Source: Muribaculaceae bacterium (GTDB taxonomy: Bacteria > Bacteroidota > Bacteroidia > Bacteroidales > Muribaculaceae). Taken from it: DNA of 28,705 nucleotides. The stretch is from positions 1 through 28,705 of the forward strand of contig JAKSMA010000002.1 in NCBI GenBank assembly GCA_024400895.1, given 5' to 3'. The translations under genes were made by a program, and so were the position numbers. Below, piece after piece: positions 15,141 through 22,318 of the stretch (its first letter is position 1; the number at the start of each line of letters is the position of its first letter). The notes under the pieces are model-generated. The model made no database searches. It was not told the DNA's origin and worked only from the letters and a program-made list of their open reading frames with translations.

Positions 15141-15148
15141 TACTTTTG
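15141..15148 (+). promoter_or_regulatory. Probable promoter -7 box of the 418-aa gene
   Basis: TACTTTTG is an exact TAnnTTTG element; the -33 partner is weak (TTGG at 15114-15117 is 23 bases away). Transcription from here would give a leader of about 170 bases that contains the inverted-repeat element 15193-15280. Confidence 0.5.
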
Positions 15149-15192
15149 CGTTGGGCGTTGGGTAATGTGCCTACCATAATGTTGAAACACAC

Positions 15193-15280
15193 ATAATCCC
15201 AGAAAGTTCATTAGGAGCAAATCCTGACACTATGATAATCTAAAATTTCATCCATGCCCTAATGCACTTTCTGGGATAAT
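15193..15280. repeat. 88-bp inverted-repeat element (MITE- or REPIN-like)
   Basis: Left arm 15193-15214 and right arm 15257-15280 are inverted repeats matching at about 20 of 22 positions, with a 42-base AT-rich middle. The left arm is identical over 22 bases to 8524-8545. No open reading frame or clear target-site duplication is present, so a non-autonomous mobile repeat is the best reading. It would fold into a long hairpin in the leader of the next gene. Confidence 0.75.
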
Positions 15281-15328
15281 GCACTCCTGATGTCGATAAT
15301 AAATACCTAATTTCAGAAAAACAGAATA

Positions 15329-16585
15329 ATGAAAAACGATTTTAAATCTTTGAGAAAAGCCATCCTGGAAAGGAGAGGCGACCGCGCCTTTTTGAAGTTG
15401 ATGGCGAATGGTCTTGGCGAAGATGTGGTGGAAGAATTGGTGAGCGATTTTGAAAAATACTCCGATGGCAACTATCATCTCATTGCGCCCTTCAGAGGGG
15501 CGTTAGACAGAATTCAGAGAGGCAATGAGTTTAAGGACAGGATGCGAGAAGGATTGTGCAAAAGGAATGAGCCGCTTGCCCAGCTACAGGCATGGTATGC
15601 CGACAAGAAGAGCGGTAAGGTGGTGTATGCCCGCAAGCAAATTCAGAAGCGGTTTATGCACCTCGACTATGCCGACCAGTTGAAACTGATGCGGACGATG
15701 CTTAATGGTGGAAAAACCGAGCGCGCATGGTGCTACGCCACCTTACGAAAATGGTGGTCGGATGAGTTGGTCGGCGATGTGGAGCGTGTGTGGAATGCTC
15801 ATCACGAAGAGCGATGCTCTTGGCTTTTTTCCCGATACATGCCGATAGACATTATAAGGAAATATGTGGACGAATTGAGTGTGAACTCAAACTATTACAA
15901 CCTGTGCAAGTGCCTTGTGGGCGAGCCGTGGTTTACGGTTGACAAAGAGAAACTGCGTCAAGTGGTAGACGACTACAAATATATGTGGATCATGTCGCAA
16001 ACGAAGGAAGGCCTCACGAGCGAAGAGGCGCAGGAGGTGGTGTTTAACCGCATTGCCTACACCTATAAATATCTCGTTTACATTCGTGCTCGTGAAAAAG
16101 AAATCTCGTTGGTGCACATGGATAGTTCTATCGTGAATTTGAACAGATGGACTTCGATTGCAGACGAATTATATATGTGCAAACTTCCCAATATGGACAA
16201 GATGTTCTCGAGCATGTGTCGTATGGGATTGTGGGAAGACGTGGAGCAATTCATGAAATTCGATAGCTTTATTCATGACGATTTTTTGAGAATAGAAGGT
16301 GCGGTATTGGAACCGAAATTCAGTTTCAGAACCGGATGGGTTGAAGAGTATTCGTTGGAGGGCGAAGAAGAACCGTGGGAGTGGCTTTTTAAGTTTGTCC
16401 AGTATTATGTAAAGCAATTTCCGTCGCAATACAAGAGCTTGCTGGTGTGTCCGCATAACGTTTTTGGCGATGCAAATGGCGGGTATTTCCTCACTGGCTA
16501 TCTGGCTGATAAAGCAGCAATGGATGGAGGGATAATGGGCGAGCCGTTTTCGGAGTCGGGCAGCGACGACAACCTACCATTCTGA
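15329..16585 (+). CDS. Hypothetical protein with SSB-like C-terminal tip
   Basis: I do not recognise this 418-aa protein. It has no signal peptide or membrane helix and is rich in charged and aromatic residues with a mostly helical look; a run of W/Y-rich segments (QLQAWYADKKSGKVVYARKQ, RAWCYATLRKWWSDELVGDV) lies in the first half, and HEERCSWLFSRYMPIDIIRKYVDEL in the middle. The last 45 residues are Gly/Ser/acidic and end in SDDNLPF at the stop codon, closely like the SSB C-terminal tip (acidic residues followed by (I/L)PF). That tip docks DNA-maintenance proteins in other bacteria; whether it does so here is untested. The gene stands alone with its own promoter. Confidence 0.85.
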   Translation: MKNDFKSLRKAILERRGDRAFLKLMANGLGEDVVEELVSDFEKYSDGNYHLIAPFRGALDRIQRGNEFKDRMREGLCKRNEPLAQLQAWYADKKSGKVVYARKQIQKRFMHLDYADQLKLMRTMLNGGKTERAWCYATLRKWWSDELVGDVERVWNAHHEERCSWLFSRYMPIDIIRKYVDELSVNSNYYNLCKCLVGEPWFTVDKEKLRQVVDDYKYMWIMSQTKEGLTSEEAQEVVFNRIAYTYKYLVYIRAREKEISLVHMDSSIVNLNRWTSIADELYMCKLPNMDKMFSSMCRMGLWEDVEQFMKFDSFIHDDFLRIEGAVLEPKFSFRTGWVEEYSLEGEEEPWEWLFKFVQYYVKQFPSQYKSLLVCPHNVFGDANGGYFLTGYLADKAAMDGGIMGEPFSESGSDDNLPF

Positions 16586-16644
16586 AAAAGTGCGGTTGGG
16601 TGGTTTTGTTGGCGATTACTGTAAATTTCCGAAAAAATGGTAAC

Positions 16645-16673
16645 TTGTGTTTCGTTAAAATGCTGTATATTTG
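16645..16673 (+). promoter_or_regulatory. Promoter of the DUF362 gene
   Basis: TTG (16645-16647), 18 bases, TATATTTG (16666-16673), an exact TAnnTTTG box. It lies 27 bases before the ATG at 16701 and rules out the in-frame ATG at 16671 that overlaps the box. Confidence 0.72.
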
Positions 16674-16700
16674 CAAAGAAATCAATTAAAACTCAAAACG

Positions 16701-17645
16701 ATGAAAAAGACTATTCTTTTGATTTTGGTGGCTGTGTCTTGTTGCATGGCAGCTATGGCGCAGCCAAAGGTGTATATGACCAAGGAAATTAGCCCAGAGG
16801 CTTTGGTGCGAATCTATAAAGCACTTGGCAAGAAGGCTACAGGCCGCGTGGCAGTGAAAATTAGCACCGGTGAAATGGGTGGCGAAAACTATCTTCGCCC
16901 CACGCTCATTCGCGATTTGGTGGATGAGGTGAACGGTACGCTTGTGGAATGCTGCACCGCGTATGGCGGCAGTCGCCAAGATGTGAAGAAACACTGGGAA
17001 ACAGTGCATGCACATGGTTTCGACAGCATAGCTGCGGTCGACATCATGGATGAATTTGGGCAAATGCGTATTCCTGTGAACGACAAGAAGCACATTAAAT
17101 ACGACATTGTGGGCGAACACCTCGGCAACTACGACTTTATGATTAATCTTGCACATTTCAAGGGCCACGCGATGGGTGGCTTCGGCGGCGTGCTGAAGAA
17201 TCAGTCGATTGGTGTGGCCTCAACCGCTGGTAAGGCTTATATCCACACTGCCGGAAAGACCGATGATGCAAGCAAACTGTGGCAAAACCTTCCAGAGCAG
17301 GACGCTTTCTTGGAAAGTATGGCTGCCGCTGCACAAGGCGTGGCCAACTATTTCGGCGAAAACATTCTCTACATCAATGTGATGAACAACATGAGTGTGG
17401 ACTGCGACTGCAGCAGTCATCCTGCCGACCCTAAGTTGAAAGATATGGGCATCCTCGCCTCTACCGACCCTGTGGCGCTCGACCAAGCATGTCTGGATTT
17501 GGTGTTTGGCCATAAAGCAGCTCCTGGCGACGACGAAAAGCCACTTATTGAGCGCATCAACCGCCAGCACGGCACCCACATCACCGACTATGCCGAAAAG
17601 ACAGGCCTCGGCAGCAAGAAATACCAACTCGTGATGATTAAATAA
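16701..17645 (+). CDS. DUF362 family protein, exported
   Basis: The 314-aa protein has a clear signal peptide (MKKTILLILVAVSCCMAAMAQ) and then one DUF362 domain over nearly its whole length: VAVKISTGEMGGENYLRPTLI, ECCTAYGGSR, the INLAHFKGHAMGGFGGVLKNQSIG block and the C-terminal DMGILASTDPVALDQACLDLVF block, all hallmarks of the family. DUF362 domains elsewhere are often linked to ferredoxin modules; here no CxxCxxC cluster follows, only scattered Cys (VDCDCSS). The biochemical role is unknown. The gene is single, with its own promoter and a terminator after it. Confidence 0.9.
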   Translation: MKKTILLILVAVSCCMAAMAQPKVYMTKEISPEALVRIYKALGKKATGRVAVKISTGEMGGENYLRPTLIRDLVDEVNGTLVECCTAYGGSRQDVKKHWETVHAHGFDSIAAVDIMDEFGQMRIPVNDKKHIKYDIVGEHLGNYDFMINLAHFKGHAMGGFGGVLKNQSIGVASTAGKAYIHTAGKTDDASKLWQNLPEQDAFLESMAAAAQGVANYFGENILYINVMNNMSVDCDCSSHPADPKLKDMGILASTDPVALDQACLDLVFGHKAAPGDDEKPLIERINRQHGTHITDYAEKTGLGSKKYQLVMIK

Positions 17646-17669
17646 TTCGACTCAAGCGACGACGCATAG

Positions 17670-17710
17670 AGAGGGCGACTGCATCAATGCATGCAGCCAC
17701 CCTCTTTTTG
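17670..17710 (+). terminator. Rho-independent terminator after the DUF362 gene
   Basis: AGAGGG (17670-17675) pairs with CCCTCT (17700-17705), and CTGCAT with ATGCAG inside, followed by TTTTT. It is 25 bases after the stop codon. Confidence 0.82.
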
Positions 17711-17798
17711 GTTCGCCCAGCACGATAGCCCCCCCACTGTAAAAAATGCGATTTTTAAGGTTTTATAAATCATTGAAAAATAGTAAAATAACAATAGA

Positions 17799-17882
17799 TT
17801 ACATCAAAGGGACGGTTCTTTTGATGTAAATATGGAGGGTTAAAAAATGGCTAAGAAGAACCGTCCCCTTTAGCCATTTTTT
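17799..17882. repeat. Twin hairpins with complementary loops (REP-like)
   Basis: Hairpin 1: arms TTACATCAAA (17799-17808) and TTTGATGTAA (17820-17829), perfect 10 bp, loop GGGACGGTTCT. Hairpin 2: arms AAAAAATGGCTAA (17842-17854) and TTAGCCATTTTTT (17870-17882), perfect 13 bp, loop GAAGAACCGTCCCCT. The stems are unrelated in sequence but the loops carry the same motif in opposite orientation, so GGGACGGTTCTT and AAGAACCGTCCC can pair. Partial motif copies are at 42-55 and 15092-15099. No transposase is in the window. Confidence 0.8.
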
Positions 17883-17906
17883 GGGGGGCAGGATGCCGTT
17901 TTGGCG

Positions 17907-17938
17907 TTGACAAAATGGTGGCGTGGGGCGTAACTTTG
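17907..17938 (+). promoter_or_regulatory. Promoter of the 190-aa gene
   Basis: TTG (17907-17909), 21 bases, TAACTTTG (17931-17938). Transcription would start near 17945, only about 8 bases before the ATG at 17953, implying a leaderless or nearly leaderless message, and excluding the in-frame ATG at 17923. Confidence 0.65.
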
Positions 17939-17952
17939 CGACAAAAACGACC

Positions 17953-18528
17953 ATGGAAAACACTTCTCAATTTATGCGCCTGGATGAGGGCGAAATGCTC
18001 AATCTCTGGAAAACGATTATGCATCTGCAACCTGTACGTCGCGACTGCACTATAGAGCGTGAAGACGGCATCGATGTGGATGAGTTTTTGCTGGTGAGAA
18101 TTCGCCAGTGGTATGCCAACTTACTTTTGTCGGCACCAGAGGGTGTGGTGCCTGTGGAGGATGTGAAGGACCAGTTGTCGCTGATGATGGCTGACAACGG
18201 GGTGGTAACGGCGATGGTGCCGCCCGAATGTGTTCGCCCTGTGGAGTGGAAACTTGCGGCTTGGAAAAAGAGTGTGACTCTGTTTCTGCAGCCCGATGTG
18301 CCAGAAGTAGCCTACCTGCACAATGAGTGGACACAACCGGGGGTGTGCGAGCCTGCCGCTGTGGATTATGGCAATCGCATTTTGCTCTTTTCGCTTCCTG
18401 AAGGCGAACTTCCGATTTTCGACATGGCGCGGTGTGTGGTGCGTCCTGCCGACGGCACCTACTCCTTCCACGCCTCTGCCCTCTCTACAATACCCTCTTG
18501 GGCAGCCACCCTTCCGCCCATGCCTTGA
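17953..18528 (+). CDS. Hypothetical protein, 191 aa
   Basis: I do not recognise this protein. Its start is set at 17953 (MENTSQFMRLDEGEML) because the upstream in-frame ATG at 17923 lies before the promoter box. It has no signal peptide or membrane helix. The first third is helical (LVRIRQWYANLLLSAPEGVVPVEDV), the middle has a beta-rich stretch (VTLFLQPDVPEVAYLHNEW), and the last 60 residues are beta/Pro-rich (YGNRILLFSLPEGELPIFDMARCVVRPADGTYSFHAS), a layout that might suit a small structural or partner protein. Codon use is unremarkable. It stands alone, 70 bases after the twin hairpins and before a strong terminator. Confidence 0.75.
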   Translation: MENTSQFMRLDEGEMLNLWKTIMHLQPVRRDCTIEREDGIDVDEFLLVRIRQWYANLLLSAPEGVVPVEDVKDQLSLMMADNGVVTAMVPPECVRPVEWKLAAWKKSVTLFLQPDVPEVAYLHNEWTQPGVCEPAAVDYGNRILLFSLPEGELPIFDMARCVVRPADGTYSFHASALSTIPSWAATLPPMP

Positions 18529-18576
18529 TGAGGGTCGGGAAATTCGATTTTTCCAGGAATTTCGGTATAAAACGAG

Positions 18577-18608
18577 GCGCCCTTGCCATACTCGCTTGGC
18601 AAGGGCGC
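18577..18608. terminator. Bidirectional terminator hairpin
   Basis: Perfect 12-bp arms GCGCCCTTGCCA (18577-18588) and TGGCAAGGGCGC (18597-18608), 8-base loop. On the minus strand CTCGTTTTAT follows. It lies between convergent genes ending at 18528 and 18631. Confidence 0.82.
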
Positions 18609-18630
18609 TATGTCGTATTTCTGGGATAGG

Positions 18631-19647
18631 TTATTTTAGCCAGCCGGCTTGTTTGTACCAGGCGATGGCTTCTTTCACGCCGCGCTCCAGATCGTATTGC
18701 GGGGTGAAGTGGGAGTCGCGCTCTGTGTCGGCGGTTTCGCAGAGCCAGTTGCGCTGCTTGAGGATGCGGAACTTGTCGACATTGAGGGTGGTGGGTTTGC
18801 CGGTGAACTTGGTGTAGATGGTGCAGAACACACACACCATCTGCACGAGCCAGATGGGGCAGGTGATGGGAATCACGAACTTTTTCTTCAGCTCGGCACA
18901 CACTATTTTGCGGAATTCCTTCTGAGTGTAGCCTTTGTTTTCGCTGATGAAGTAGGCGCGATATTTTGGCCCGGCTTCAAGGGCATTCATCACCGCAGTG
19001 GCGAGGTCTTTCACATAGATGAAAGTGAGCATCTGCTTGCGGAATCCGACGCTGAAGTCGAACCCCGATGCGATAGATTTCATCATCAAGAAATAGTCGC
19101 GTTCGTGAGGTCCGTACACACCTGTACATCGGAAGATGGTGTAGGGGAAGTCGGAAACCATCTTCAGATAGTTTTCGGCTTTAGCCTTCGACATGCCGTA
19201 GCGAGTGTTGGGCACGGGGTCGTCGGTGATTTTGAATGGCGTGTAGTTCTCGTCATCGCCCACACCCATCACGCTGAGGCTGCTCATGAGCAGGAACACT
19301 TCTGGCACGGCATCGATGGCTTTCAGCGTGTCGACGAGCAGTCGCATGTAGCCATAGTTGATGCGCTCAAAGTCGAGGTAGTTGGCCGCCTTGGTGGCAC
19401 CAAGGTTGTGCACCACATAGTCCCACTTGCCGCCATTCGCGGCGATGGTTTGCTCAAGTGTGGATTTGAGTGCTTCTTCATTGGTGAAGTCGAGTTCGAT
19501 GAAATGAATGCGTTCGTCTTGCAAAAACTCACGGTTGGTGCTCTTGCGTACGGCAGCCCAGGTCTCGAAGCCACGGTTGAGTGCTTCTGCCACGATAAAA
19601 CCGCCGATGAATCCACCGGCACCAGTTACGAGAATTCTTTTAGCCAT
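18631..19647 (-). CDS. NAD-dependent epimerase/dehydratase (extended SDR)
   Basis: The 338-aa protein has the Rossmann motif GAGGFIG at residues 9-15 (GxxGxxG), the catalytic SS pair at 122-123 and the YxxxK pair Tyr150/Lys154 (RYGMSKAKAE), so it should oxidise/reduce or epimerise a nucleotide sugar or related substrate using NAD(P). The C-terminal part has a hydrophobic stretch (ITCPIWLVQMVCVFCTIYTKFTG) unusual for a soluble SDR, perhaps a membrane-contact segment. It is the last gene of an operon with DUF4254 and GT9: its start overlaps the GT9 stop by 8 bases. The exact substrate is unknown; surface glycan is implied by the GT9 neighbour. Confidence 0.9.
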   Translation of the reverse strand: MAKRILVTGAGGFIGGFIVAEALNRGFETWAAVRKSTNREFLQDERIHFIELDFTNEEALKSTLEQTIAANGGKWDYVVHNLGATKAANYLDFERINYGYMRLLVDTLKAIDAVPEVFLLMSSLSVMGVGDDENYTPFKITDDPVPNTRYGMSKAKAENYLKMVSDFPYTIFRCTGVYGPHERDYFLMMKSIASGFDFSVGFRKQMLTFIYVKDLATAVMNALEAGPKYRAYFISENKGYTQKEFRKIVCAELKKKFVIPITCPIWLVQMVCVFCTIYTKFTGKPTTLNVDKFRILKQRNWLCETADTERDSHFTPQYDLERGVKEAIAWYKQAGWLK

Positions 19648-20677
19648 ATATCACTTTCTTGATTTTGTTCACAATAGTTTCGGGTTGGATGTCGCCGAGG
19701 CATTGATAGTCGCCCAGTCGGCATGGTTTTTGCCCAAACACGGAGCAAGGTCGGCATGGGAGGTCGAGTTGCACGGCATTAGCCTCGTCTTGCTTCCATC
19801 CCATAAAGCCACAGTGGGGGTGGGTTGCTCCCCACACGCTCACTACGGGCAGACCAGCCACCGATGCGAGGTGCATATTGGCGGAGTCCATAGAGAGCAT
19901 TACATCGCACTTTTGCATCAGAGCGATTTCGTCGGTGAAGGTGTGTTTGATTTCGGCAATCGACACCGAGTGTTCATACTTCTTCACCAATGGGCGTAGC
20001 GCCTTTTTTTCTTTGTCGCCACCGCCGAAAAACATCACCGTCACGCCATCAATTTTCGTAAGGCTTTCCACCACTTTTTCAATCAGCGGTAGTGGATATT
20101 CCTTGCCTCGGTGCTGCGAAAATGGCGCTACAGCCACCCAGCGCTCGCCTTCTTGTTTGTCGGGCACGAGTTGGCTGTGGGTGATGGGTGCAAAGCCGCT
20201 GAACGATTCTTCCCACTCAAAACCGAGTGAGCGGAACACCTGTTCGTAGCGGTCGTGAGAAGTGGTGAGTTGGTGATGGATTTTGCCTTTCACCAATGCG
20301 CGTTTTTCCTTGCGACCTTTGTCGATGCGCACCACCTTCACGCCGTGCAGACGCATAAAGAAGCCGATGACCCAGGTGCGCATCACGCTGTGCAAGTCGG
20401 CCATGTGTGTGACGGCGTATTTCTTGCGGAGTTCAGAGGCGAGTCGTCGCACACCCAGCAGTCCTTCGTATTCCTTAAGGTTCACACCTTCTACGGTGAG
20501 GTTGTCGGGGCGCTGAATCATCGTTTCGGCAGGCCACGGGCGCGTGACGAACACAAAGTGCACATCGGGATTGGCGCGGCACACCGAGTAGACCACTGGC
20601 ACACTGATGACCACATCGCCCAACGCCGAAAAGCGGGTAATGAGAACGGTTTTGCCGTATGTTTTATTTTTTGCCAT
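19640..20677 (-). CDS. Glycosyltransferase family 9 (heptosyltransferase-like)
   Basis: The 345-aa cytoplasmic enzyme is predicted to add a sugar (heptose-like) to lipopolysaccharide core or lipid-linked glycan. It opens with VLITRFSALGDVVISVPVVYSVCRANP, the GT9 N-terminal motif, and has the late signature MLSMDSANMHLASVAGLPVVSVWGATHPHCGF, the nucleotide-sugar binding D-S-x-x-H-L-A block. The start at 20677 (MAKNKTYGKTVLI) gives a 14-base overlap with the end of the DUF4254 gene; an in-frame Met at 20704 would lengthen the overlap. It is translationally coupled to both neighbours. Confidence 0.93.
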   Translation of the reverse strand: MAKNKTYGKTVLITRFSALGDVVISVPVVYSVCRANPDVHFVFVTRPWPAETMIQRPDNLTVEGVNLKEYEGLLGVRRLASELRKKYAVTHMADLHSVMRTWVIGFFMRLHGVKVVRIDKGRKEKRALVKGKIHHQLTTSHDRYEQVFRSLGFEWEESFSGFAPITHSQLVPDKQEGERWVAVAPFSQHRGKEYPLPLIEKVVESLTKIDGVTVMFFGGGDKEKKALRPLVKKYEHSVSIAEIKHTFTDEIALMQKCDVMLSMDSANMHLASVAGLPVVSVWGATHPHCGFMGWKQDEANAVQLDLPCRPCSVFGQKPCRLGDYQCLGDIQPETIVNKIKKVIYG

Positions 20678-21269
20678 AAAGTACCGGATTGGTGGCCGGA
20701 TCATTGTAGAGTTTCATTTGGCGATACACCTTCATGAATTTTCTGCCAGCTGCGATATCGTCGAGCAGCTGGTCGATAGCAGTGGTGAGGTCGACGCGTT
20801 GTTCGAGCAGCACCGCCAATTTTGCGTTGCAACGCTGTAGGTGTTCGTCGTCCACATCGGTGCGTGAAGCCTGTTCGCGCATGTGGTAGATTTTGAGCGC
20901 CAAGATAGAGAGGCGGTCGACAGCCCACGCAGGACTTTCAGTGTTGATAGTGGCATCGTCGAGCACTTTCACATCAGCGAATTTTTCGCGGAAGTAAGTG
21001 TCGATTTCTTCCACCAGGTCGGTGCGGTCTTGATTCGACTTATCGATGCGGCGCTTCAGTGCCAAGGCATCTTTTGGGTCGATTTCAGGGTCGCGGATAA
21101 TATCTTCGAGGTGCCATTGCACGGTGTCAATCCAGTTTTTTACAAACAAGTCGGCTTCGATAGAGCCATTTTCGTAAGGATTAGTGACTTTAGCGTCCAC
21201 ATCATCGGTCTGGTGATAGAGCGCAACAGTGGCATCGAAAAGTTCGTTACATTTTTCTGCAAATTTCAT
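20664..21269 (-). CDS. DUF4254 domain protein
   Basis: The 201-aa protein matches the Bacteroidetes DUF4254 family by its opening (FAEKCNELFDATVALYHQTDDVD), the NPYENGSIEADLFVKNWIDTVQWHLEDIIRDPEIDP segment and a fully helical, charged body without signal or membrane helix. Function is unknown. It is the first gene of a tight operon with GT9 and an SDR epimerase, so a role in envelope glycan synthesis is the best inference from context. The promoter is at 21350-21380, giving a leader of about 75 bases. Confidence 0.88.
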   Translation of the reverse strand: MKFAEKCNELFDATVALYHQTDDVDAKVTNPYENGSIEADLFVKNWIDTVQWHLEDIIRDPEIDPKDALALKRRIDKSNQDRTDLVEEIDTYFREKFADVKVLDDATINTESPAWAVDRLSILALKIYHMREQASRTDVDDEHLQRCNAKLAVLLEQRVDLTTAIDQLLDDIAAGRKFMKVYRQMKLYNDPATNPVLYGKK

Positions 21270-21349
21270 AATAGATAATCTTGTATTTTTTTTGGGGGTT
21301 ACAAAGTGCTAAATTGCTATTGCAAGCACATATTATTCCAATTAATGCA

Positions 21350-21380
21350 CAAAGATACGAAACCGCCCACATATCCACAA
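21350..21380 (-). promoter_or_regulatory. Promoter of the DUF4254-GT9-epimerase operon
   Basis: On the minus strand TTG (21380-21378), 20 bases, TATCTTTG (21357-21350), an exact TAnnTTTG element. Confidence 0.78.
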
Positions 21381-21416
21381 TTTTCCACCCTATTTTTTGC
21401 AATAACCCCAAAAAGA

Positions 21417-21462
21417 GACATGAACCCTGAAAGGTTTTTGGACAACATTCGTGGTTCATGTC
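21417..21462. repeat. Perfect 10-bp inverted repeat
   Basis: GACATGAACC (21417-21426) and GGTTCATGTC (21453-21462) with a 26-base spacer. It lies between the methyltransferase stop (21493) and the promoter of the DUF4254 operon. It could end transcription from the former, or be an operator or a small repeat; nothing decides between these. Confidence 0.6.
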
Positions 21463-21492
21463 AGTGTTGAAAGGAATGGGGAACGGACTTCA

Positions 21493-22245
21493 TTATGAAA
21501 TCTGTTTTGGACTCTTTATGCTTTTGATAAGGAAGGCGCGCCTACCGATGTGTGAGTATTGCAAAACTTCAAATCCAGCCATTTCCTCTATCCTGTTCAT
21601 TTCTTTCTTGCCGTAGATGTGGTAGTCGCCATTATTGGAGAACCGAAGCAGAGGATTGAGCAATCCTCTTACTGGCTGAGGCACAAAAGGGTCGGCAATC
21701 AGCATAGCGGCGCCAGGTTTCATTACCCGATAGAATTCCTTGAGCACGGTATCTGGATGTGTGTAGTGGTGAAAGGCGAAAGTGCATGTGAGCACATCGA
21801 CCGATGCGTCGGCAAATGGCAAATGTTCGGCCGATTCCACTTCAAGGCGTGCTTTGTCGCCGAGGCGTTTTCGCGCTTCTTTTATCATCTTCGGAGAGAA
21901 ATCTACACCGCAGAGATGGAGAGGAGTGTCGGTGAGCCTCGACAGCAATTCTCCGTTGCCACAGCTCACATCGAGCAATGTTCCAGACTGAGTGTTGGCG
22001 AGGATACTGTGTATTACTTCGTAGATAGGCTCGCAGAATCTCCCATCATGTGAATTGGCATATTTTGGTGCTATTTCGTTGAAATGGCGAATGCTCTTTT
22101 CTTCGTTAGTTGTCATTTTTTCGTTGTCGTTATAAGTTATTCTACCTATGGCCATTCCAGCCAAGAATCCTATTATTATTGTGGTCAGGAATCCTTCTGC
22201 CAGTGATGGAAGGGCTGATATGATAATATCTGATAGAGTGTGCAT
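21493..22245 (-). CDS. Class I SAM-dependent methyltransferase
   Basis: The protein has a complete Methyltransf_11-type domain: LLDVSCGNGELLSRL (motif I), CGVDFSPKMIKEARKRLGDKARLEVESAEHLPFADASVDVLTC (motifs II-III), FHHYTHPDTVLKEFYRVMKPGAAMLIADP (motif IV and post-motif). The target is unknown; quinones, lipids or small molecules are all possible. Two starts are plausible: 22245 gives 250 aa with a hydrophobic N-terminal helix (EGFLTTIIIGFLAGMAIG) that could anchor it in the inner membrane; 22116 (MTTNEEKSIRHFNEIAPKYA) gives 207 aa that start right at the usual domain boundary. Lying after the barrel gene on the same strand, 73 bases away, it may share its transcript. Confidence 0.88.
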   Translation of the reverse strand: MHTLSDIIISALPSLAEGFLTTIIIGFLAGMAIGRITYNDNEKMTTNEEKSIRHFNEIAPKYANSHDGRFCEPIYEVIHSILANTQSGTLLDVSCGNGELLSRLTDTPLHLCGVDFSPKMIKEARKRLGDKARLEVESAEHLPFADASVDVLTCTFAFHHYTHPDTVLKEFYRVMKPGAAMLIADPFVPQPVRGLLNPLLRFSNNGDYHIYGKKEMNRIEEMAGFEVLQYSHIGRRAFLIKSIKSPKQIS

Positions 22246-22267
22246 ATTCGTGTTAGTTTTCTGCCCC

Positions 22268-22291
22268 CCCCCCTCTACAGGGAGAGGGGGG
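22268..22291. terminator. C/G-rich hairpin with a poly-C run
   Basis: CCCCCCTCT pairs with AGAGGGGGG (loop ACAGGG); the left arm is part of a run of ten C (22264-22273). It lies just after the barrel gene. No U-run follows on the minus strand, so a terminator role is only possible. The homopolymer is a likely spot for slippage. Confidence 0.45.
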
Positions 22292-22318
22292 TAGCATGAA
22301 ATGTTTGGATATTTGTTG

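Noticed and set aside
18649..19662. 337-codon open frame antisense to the epimerase gene
   Set aside because: It is the mirror of a clear SDR gene with intact catalytic motifs; its translation is rich in His/Val/Gly without domain character, a by-product of codon bias.
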